NCBI GenBank assembly: GCA_002339675.1
Contig: DDKB01000017.1
Location: 398,327 to 462,326 of the forward strand
Direction of reading: 5' to 3'
From: Stutzerimonas stutzeri
GTDB lineage: Bacteria; Pseudomonadota; Gammaproteobacteria; Pseudomonadales; Pseudomonadaceae
Length of the DNA: 64,000 nt
In this document: one piece after another, positions 54,161-64,000 of the stretch
Layout: every line of letters starts with the position of its first letter
How positions within the stretch are numbered: the first letter of the stretch is position 1
The notes under the pieces: generated by a model
Database searches by the model: none
What the model saw: only the letters and a program-made list of their open reading frames with translations
What the model was told of the DNA's origin: nothing
Position numbers and translations under genes: made by a program

Positions 54161-54568
54161 ATGGAACAGCACTCCGAGGGCTTGAAGGTCATGGTGATCG
54201 ACGATTCGAAAACGATTCGTCGCACCGCCGAAACGCTGCTGAAGAAAGTAGGTTGTGACGTGATCACGGCAGTGGACGGCTTCGATGCGCTCGCCAAGAT
54301 CGCGGACAGTCACCCGCGGATCATATTCGTCGATATCATGATGCCTCGGCTGGATGGCTATCAGACCTGTGCGCTGATCAAGAACAACAGTTCGTTCAAA
54401 TCCACCCCGGTCATCATGCTTTCCTCCAAGGATGGTCTGTTCGACAAGGCCAAGGGGCGGATCGTGGGGTCCGATCAGTACCTCACCAAGCCATTCAGTA
54501 AAGAAGAGTTGCTCGGCGCGATCAAGGCGCATGTGCCTGATTTCGCGCCGGTAGAGCAAGTATCCTGA
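54161..54568 (+). CDS. pilG: PilG, CheY-like response regulator of the Chp system
   Basis: 135 residues, a single receiver domain without output. Acidic pocket DD near residues 17-18, the phosphorylatable Asp in FVDIMMPRLDG, and the conserved Lys in LTKPFSKEE. It promotes pilus extension and cAMP production downstream of ChpA. First gene of pilGHIJK-chpA. Confidence 0.96.
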   Translation: MEQHSEGLKVMVIDDSKTIRRTAETLLKKVGCDVITAVDGFDALAKIADSHPRIIFVDIMMPRLDGYQTCALIKNNSSFKSTPVIMLSSKDGLFDKAKGRIVGSDQYLTKPFSKEELLGAIKAHVPDFAPVEQVS

Positions 54569-54612
54569 AGTTCGGCCTAGTGTGCCGTTGAAGCCTTTCC
54601 CACGGAGAAACC

Positions 54613-54978
54613 ATGGCTCGCGTTCTGATTGTTGATGATTCACCAACTGAAATGTACAAGCTCACGGCCATGCTCGAGAAGCATGGCCACAGCGTCCTGA
54701 AAGCAGAAAATGGGGCCGATGGCGTCGCCCTTGCGCGTCAGGAGAAGCCGGATGCCGTCCTGATGGATATCGTGATGCCGGGGCTGAACGGCTTCCAGGC
54801 CACGCGCCAGCTCACCAAAGATGCTGAAACCAGTCACATTCCGGTGATCATTGTGACCACCAAGGATCAGGAAACCGATAAGGTCTGGGGCAAGCGCCAA
54901 GGCGCTAAAGACTACCTGACCAAGCCGGTGGACGAAGCGACTCTGCTGAAGACCCTGAACGCCGTGCTTGCCGGCTGA
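54613..54978 (+). CDS. pilH: PilH, CheY-like response regulator of the Chp system
   Basis: 121 residues, a lone receiver domain: VDDSPTE at the N-terminus, phospho-Asp in LMDIVMPGLNG and Lys in LTKPVDEA. It opposes PilG, favouring retraction or acting as a phosphate sink. It lies 44 bases after pilG with ribosome site CGGAGA. Confidence 0.96.
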   Translation: MARVLIVDDSPTEMYKLTAMLEKHGHSVLKAENGADGVALARQEKPDAVLMDIVMPGLNGFQATRQLTKDAETSHIPVIIVTTKDQETDKVWGKRQGAKDYLTKPVDEATLLKTLNAVLAG

Positions 54979-55016
54979 TCGGCGATCTCGTTTCTCGGAC
55001 AAGGGAAGTTGCCAGC

Positions 55017-55553
55017 ATGTCGGATACGCCTACACCCTTTGAGCGGCTCCTGGCAATCGACGCGCAGTGCCGCGCGCTAGCTGCAGGGCTGCCGTCGCAG
55101 CAGGAGGCCATCCAGACCTGGGCCGGGATCGGCTTTCGCATGGGCGGTCGGCTGTTCGTCGCGCCTATGGGTGAAGTAGGCGAGATCCTTCATGAGCCCC
55201 GCTACACGTTGCTGCCTGGCGTCAAGCCGTGGGTCAAGGGTGTGGCGAACGTGCGCGGCAGGCTGCTGCCGATCATGGATCTGTGCGGTTACCTGGGGCT
55301 GGAACTGTCGCCATTGCGCAAGCAGCGCCGGGTATTGGTCGTCGATCACCACGACGTGTTCGCGGGCCTGACGGTCGATGAGGTATTTGGCATGCAGCAC
55401 TTCCCGGTCGACGCCTTCTCCGAAGCGCTGCCGCCGGTGGAGGCATCGATCCAGCCCTTCATTCACGGTGTATTCCAGCGAGAGCAGCCCTGGCTTGTCT
55501 TCAGCCCTCATGCTCTTGCGTCGCATCAGACGTTTCTCGACGTAGCGTATTGA
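55017..55553 (+). CDS. pilI: PilI, CheW-like adaptor of the Chp system
   Basis: 178 residues with a CheW-like domain (about residues 40-165), including the conserved NVRGRLLPIMDL strand-turn. It links the PilJ receptor array to ChpA. Confidence 0.95.
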   Translation: MSDTPTPFERLLAIDAQCRALAAGLPSQQEAIQTWAGIGFRMGGRLFVAPMGEVGEILHEPRYTLLPGVKPWVKGVANVRGRLLPIMDLCGYLGLELSPLRKQRRVLVVDHHDVFAGLTVDEVFGMQHFPVDAFSEALPPVEASIQPFIHGVFQREQPWLVFSPHALASHQTFLDVAY

Positions 55554-55631
55554 TTTAGGTGGGGTCGGCTGATGCCGGCCTTTTGGTTCTTGAAAGGAAA
55601 CGTACGGGTGGTCCAGGCGGGGGCCGACAAC

Positions 55632-57680
55632 ATGAAAAAAATGAACGCAAATGCATTGCTGGCAGGGGTACGTAGCAATACGTTGATCGCCGGGCTGTTT
55701 ATTCTTCTGATCGTATCGATGGTGCTGTTGTTCGCGAACTTCGCATACCTCAATACCCAGGCCGACTACGATAACGAGTACATCGGGCACGCGGGCGAAC
55801 TTCGCGTTCTGTCCCAGCGTATCGCAAAGAACGCCGTGGAAGCCGCCGCCGGTACGGCAGAGGCGTTCGACTCCCTGAAGGAGGCCCGAAACGACTTCAG
55901 CGAGCGCTGGAGCTACCTGTCCCAGGGTAATGACAGCATCGGCCTGCCCGCGGTTCCCGATGCGCTGCAGGCCGAAGTGGCCGCCGTGCAGCAGGACTGG
56001 GATACGCTGCGGCAGAACACTGACGCGATCCTCGCCAGCGAACAGACCGTACTGTCCCTGCATCAGGTAGCGGCAACCCTTGCCGAGACGATTCCTCAAC
56101 TGCAGGTCGAATACGAAGAGGTGGTCGACATCCTGCTCGAAAGCGGTGCGCCAGCCGCCCAGGTGTCGGTCGCGCAGCGCCAGTCGCTGCTCGCCGAGCG
56201 GATTCTGGGTTCGGTCAACAAGGTGCTGTCCGGTGACCAGGACTCGGTGCAGGCCGCCGACATGTTCGGTCGTGACGCCAGCCTGTTCGGCCGCGTCCTG
56301 AGCGCGATGCTCGAGGGCAACGAGGCCATGGGTATTTCCCGCGTGACCGATGCCGAGGCGCTCGATCGCCTGGCCGCCATTTCCGAGCTGTTCCAGTTCG
56401 TTTCCGGCTCGGTGGACGAGATCCTCGAGACGTCCCCGGAGCTGTTCCAGGTGCGCGAGTCCTCCAACAGCATCTTCGAAGTGTCGCAGACGCTTCTGGA
56501 CAAGACCTCCGCCCTGACTCAGGGGCTCCAGGCCCGTGCCGACGCCCGCTACGTCAATACGCTCGCCGGCTACGTGCTCGGTGCGCTGGCCCTCGCCTCG
56601 ATCCTGTTGATCGGCCTCGTCATGGTCCAGGAAACCCGCCGGCGCCTGAGTGAGACGGCGGAAAAGAACGAGCGTAACCAGACGGCGATTTTGCGCCTGC
56701 TCGACGAGATCGGTGACCTCGCCGACGGTGACCTGACCGTAGCCGCCACGGTCACCGAGGATTTCACCGGCGCCATCGCCGACTCGATCAACTACTCGAT
56801 CGACCAGCTGCGCGATCTGGTCGAGACGATCAACCAGACCGCCGTGCAGGTGTCCGGTGCGGCGCAGGAAACCCAGGCGACCGCCATGCACCTGGCCGAA
56901 GCCTCGGAGCACCAGGCTCAGGAAATTGCCGGGGCCTCGGCGGCGATCAACGAAATGGCCGTGTCGATCGACCAGGTATCGGCCAACGCCGCTGAGTCCT
57001 CGGCGGTAGCGGAACGTTCCGTAGCCATCGCCAACAAGGGCAACGAGGTGGTGCACAACACCATTACCGGCATGGACAACATTCGCGAGCAGATTCAGGA
57101 CACCTCCAAGCGCATCAAGCGCCTCGGTGAATCGTCCCAGGAGATCGGCGACATCGTCAGTCTGATCAACGACATTGCCGACCAGACCAACATCCTCGCC
57201 CTGAACGCTGCAATTCAGGCCTCCATGGCCGGAGATGCGGGACGTGGCTTCGCCGTGGTTGCGGACGAGGTTCAGCGTCTGGCGGAACGTTCGTCGGCGG
57301 CCACCAAGCAGATCGAGGCGCTGGTCAAGACGATTCAGACCGACACCAACGAAGCGGTTATCTCGATGGAACAGACGACCTCCGAAGTGGTGCGCGGCGC
57401 CCGTCTGGCGCAAGACGCCGGGGTGGCGCTGGAAGAAATCGAGAAGGTATCCAAGAGCCTTGCGGCGCTGATTCAGAACATCTCCAACGCAGCGCGCCAG
57501 CAGGCTTCGTCCGCCGGCCACATCTCCAACACCATGAACGTCATTCAGGAAATCACTTCGCAGACGTCGTCGGGTACTACCGCCACCGCCAGAAGCATCG
57601 GCAACCTGGCGAAGATGGCCAACGAAATGCGTCACTCGGTTTCCGGCTTTACCCTGCCCGAGACGCAGGAACAAGCCTGA
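55632..57680 (+). CDS. pilJ: PilJ, chemoreceptor of the Chp system
   Basis: 682 residues from the ATG at 55632, the P. aeruginosa length; an in-frame ATG at 55572 adds 20 unrelated residues. A transmembrane helix at about 18-40, a periplasmic region with two PilJ-type helical sensor modules, a second transmembrane helix near 318-338, a HAMP-like segment, and a C-terminal signalling hairpin with the GRGFAVVADEVQRLAERS core. It senses surface contact, possibly through pilin. Confidence 0.96.
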   Translation: MKKMNANALLAGVRSNTLIAGLFILLIVSMVLLFANFAYLNTQADYDNEYIGHAGELRVLSQRIAKNAVEAAAGTAEAFDSLKEARNDFSERWSYLSQGNDSIGLPAVPDALQAEVAAVQQDWDTLRQNTDAILASEQTVLSLHQVAATLAETIPQLQVEYEEVVDILLESGAPAAQVSVAQRQSLLAERILGSVNKVLSGDQDSVQAADMFGRDASLFGRVLSAMLEGNEAMGISRVTDAEALDRLAAISELFQFVSGSVDEILETSPELFQVRESSNSIFEVSQTLLDKTSALTQGLQARADARYVNTLAGYVLGALALASILLIGLVMVQETRRRLSETAEKNERNQTAILRLLDEIGDLADGDLTVAATVTEDFTGAIADSINYSIDQLRDLVETINQTAVQVSGAAQETQATAMHLAEASEHQAQEIAGASAAINEMAVSIDQVSANAAESSAVAERSVAIANKGNEVVHNTITGMDNIREQIQDTSKRIKRLGESSQEIGDIVSLINDIADQTNILALNAAIQASMAGDAGRGFAVVADEVQRLAERSSAATKQIEALVKTIQTDTNEAVISMEQTTSEVVRGARLAQDAGVALEEIEKVSKSLAALIQNISNAARQQASSAGHISNTMNVIQEITSQTSSGTTATARSIGNLAKMANEMRHSVSGFTLPETQEQA

Positions 57681-57724
57681 GTTGAGCGCGCGGCGGCCGG
57701 CAGCGGCCGCCGCGGGAGTCCACG

Positions 57725-58606
57725 ATGAAGGGGCAGGGCATGCAGCCAAGCGTCGACTGGTCACTGAGACCCTTGGCCGATATGTCGTCAGCGGAATTTC
57801 ACGACTGGCAGGCGCTGCTCGAAGAGCGCTCCGGGCTGGTCGTGACCGAGCAGCGGCGTATCTTCCTGCAGGCTAACCTCAGCTCCCGCATGCGCGAGGT
57901 CGGAGCAGCCGACTACGCCAGCTACTATCGGCAGGTGACCGACGGGCCACGCGGTGCGGTGGAATGGTCAACGCTGATGGATAGGCTGACCGTTCAGGAA
58001 ACCCGGTTCTTTCGCCATCCCCCCTCGTTTGCCCTGCTTTCGCGGGTGCTGCGCGAGCGGGGCGCTTCTCGCGACGCCGCGCGTCCCTGGTCGCTCTGGA
58101 GTGTCGGTTGCGCGAGCGGCGAGGAGACCTATTCCCTGGCCATCTGTGCAGCCGAGGCGCTGGCCCTCGGAGGTGGTGAAACGTCGTTTGGTGTGATCGG
58201 GACCGACATCAGCCTCAGTGCCCTGAGTCGATCCCGCGAGGGAGTGTACGGTCTGCGCCGGCTCGAACAGCTGGAGCCCGGCCTTCGCGAGCGCTACTTC
58301 CGGACGCTCCCCGGCGATCGATTCCAAGTGATACCTGACCTGGCAGCGCGTGTGTGCTTTGCCAGGCTTAACGTACTGGAGCTGGCCGGTGCGCCAATGT
58401 CCGATATGGACGTCATTTTTTGTCAGAACCTGTTGATCTACTTTCGTCGCTGGCGTCGCCGCGAAATCCTCGATCGCCTGGCCGAGCGCCTAGCACCGGG
58501 CGGTTTGCTGGTAATCGGGGCGGGCGAGGCGGTCGGCTGGCAGCACCCGGACCTCGTTCCGGTAGCTGACAGTGAGGTTCTGGCCTTTACCCGGAAATGT
58601 TTATGA
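57725..58606 (+). CDS. pilK: PilK, CheR-type methyltransferase
   Basis: 293 residues. The N-terminal helical CheR_N-like region is followed by a SAM-binding domain with VGCASGEETYSLAI and a late FCQNLLIYF segment. It is predicted to methylate PilJ glutamates. An ATG at 57740 with AAGGGG upstream is an alternative start. ChpA begins 11 bases after its stop. Confidence 0.94.
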   Translation: MKGQGMQPSVDWSLRPLADMSSAEFHDWQALLEERSGLVVTEQRRIFLQANLSSRMREVGAADYASYYRQVTDGPRGAVEWSTLMDRLTVQETRFFRHPPSFALLSRVLRERGASRDAARPWSLWSVGCASGEETYSLAICAAEALALGGGETSFGVIGTDISLSALSRSREGVYGLRRLEQLEPGLRERYFRTLPGDRFQVIPDLAARVCFARLNVLELAGAPMSDMDVIFCQNLLIYFRRWRRREILDRLAERLAPGGLLVIGAGEAVGWQHPDLVPVADSEVLAFTRKCL

Positions 58607-58617
58607 GCGGAGTCGCT

Positions 58618-64000
<5,383 letters not shown>

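Noticed and set aside
55077..57764. 895-codon open frame opposite pilI and pilJ
   Set aside because: Shadow of two certain genes; no ribosome site or recognisable domain.

Overview
The window is a piece of a Pseudomonadaceae chromosome. Gene content and order (ftsYEX-rpoH, thiSG-trmB, hemW-rdgB-metWX, yggT-proC-yggS-pilTU, pyrRBC', gshB-pilGHIJK-chpA) follow the well-known Pseudomonas aeruginosa layout, while a pel cluster and an arc operon sit at different places. A member of the P. stutzeri group (Stutzerimonas) is my inference; the sequence alone proves only the family. Coding density is very high. I see no tRNA, rRNA, insertion sequence, prophage or CRISPR array.

Layout. 1-187: tail of an unrecognised gene. 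356-12484: complete pelABCDEFG, making and exporting the Pel biofilm polysaccharide under c-di-GMP control through PelD. 12495-17054 (minus): YheT-type hydrolase, then a coupled pair of M16 proteases (one with the zinc motif, one without) and rsmD. 17288-21271: ftsY-ftsE-ftsX and the heat-shock sigma gene rpoH, which has a candidate AlgU/sigma-E promoter and a clear terminator. 21404-24896 (minus): a CHASE-PAS hybrid histidine kinase and mtgA. 24965-28780: DUF423 protein, thiS, thiG, trmB and a DUF1329 protein. 28787-33591 (minus): arcDABC arginine deiminase operon with a candidate Anr box. 33787-43080: a DUF5064-like gene, then minus-strand housekeeping genes from yggS back to a DUF3392 protein, including a dynamin-like GTPase. 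43147-45399: pilT and pilU. 45396-47443 (minus): a two-gene putative DNA-repair module under a perfect-palindrome LexA box. 47575-53923: TM2 protein, pyrC'-pyrB-pyrR-ruvX-yqgE, a tonB3-type gene and gshB. 54161-64000: pilG, pilH, pilI, pilJ, pilK and the first 1794 codons of chpA.

How it fits together. Surface life dominates: Pel matrix at one end, twitching-motility motors (PilT/PilU) and the Chp chemosensory system (PilG-ChpA, plus the TonB3-type protein) at the other. Stress adaptation is the second theme: RpoH, anaerobic arginine fermentation, the SOS-controlled radical SAM module, and RdgB nucleotide-pool cleaning.

The least understood item is the LexA-controlled radical SAM plus DUF4130-type pair at 45396-47478. 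Other points of note are a repeat-derived N-terminal extension in HemW, a dihydroorotase-like protein that has lost its metal histidines, two in-frame hexanucleotide repeats in chpA, and the lower-GC pel block joined to core synteny.
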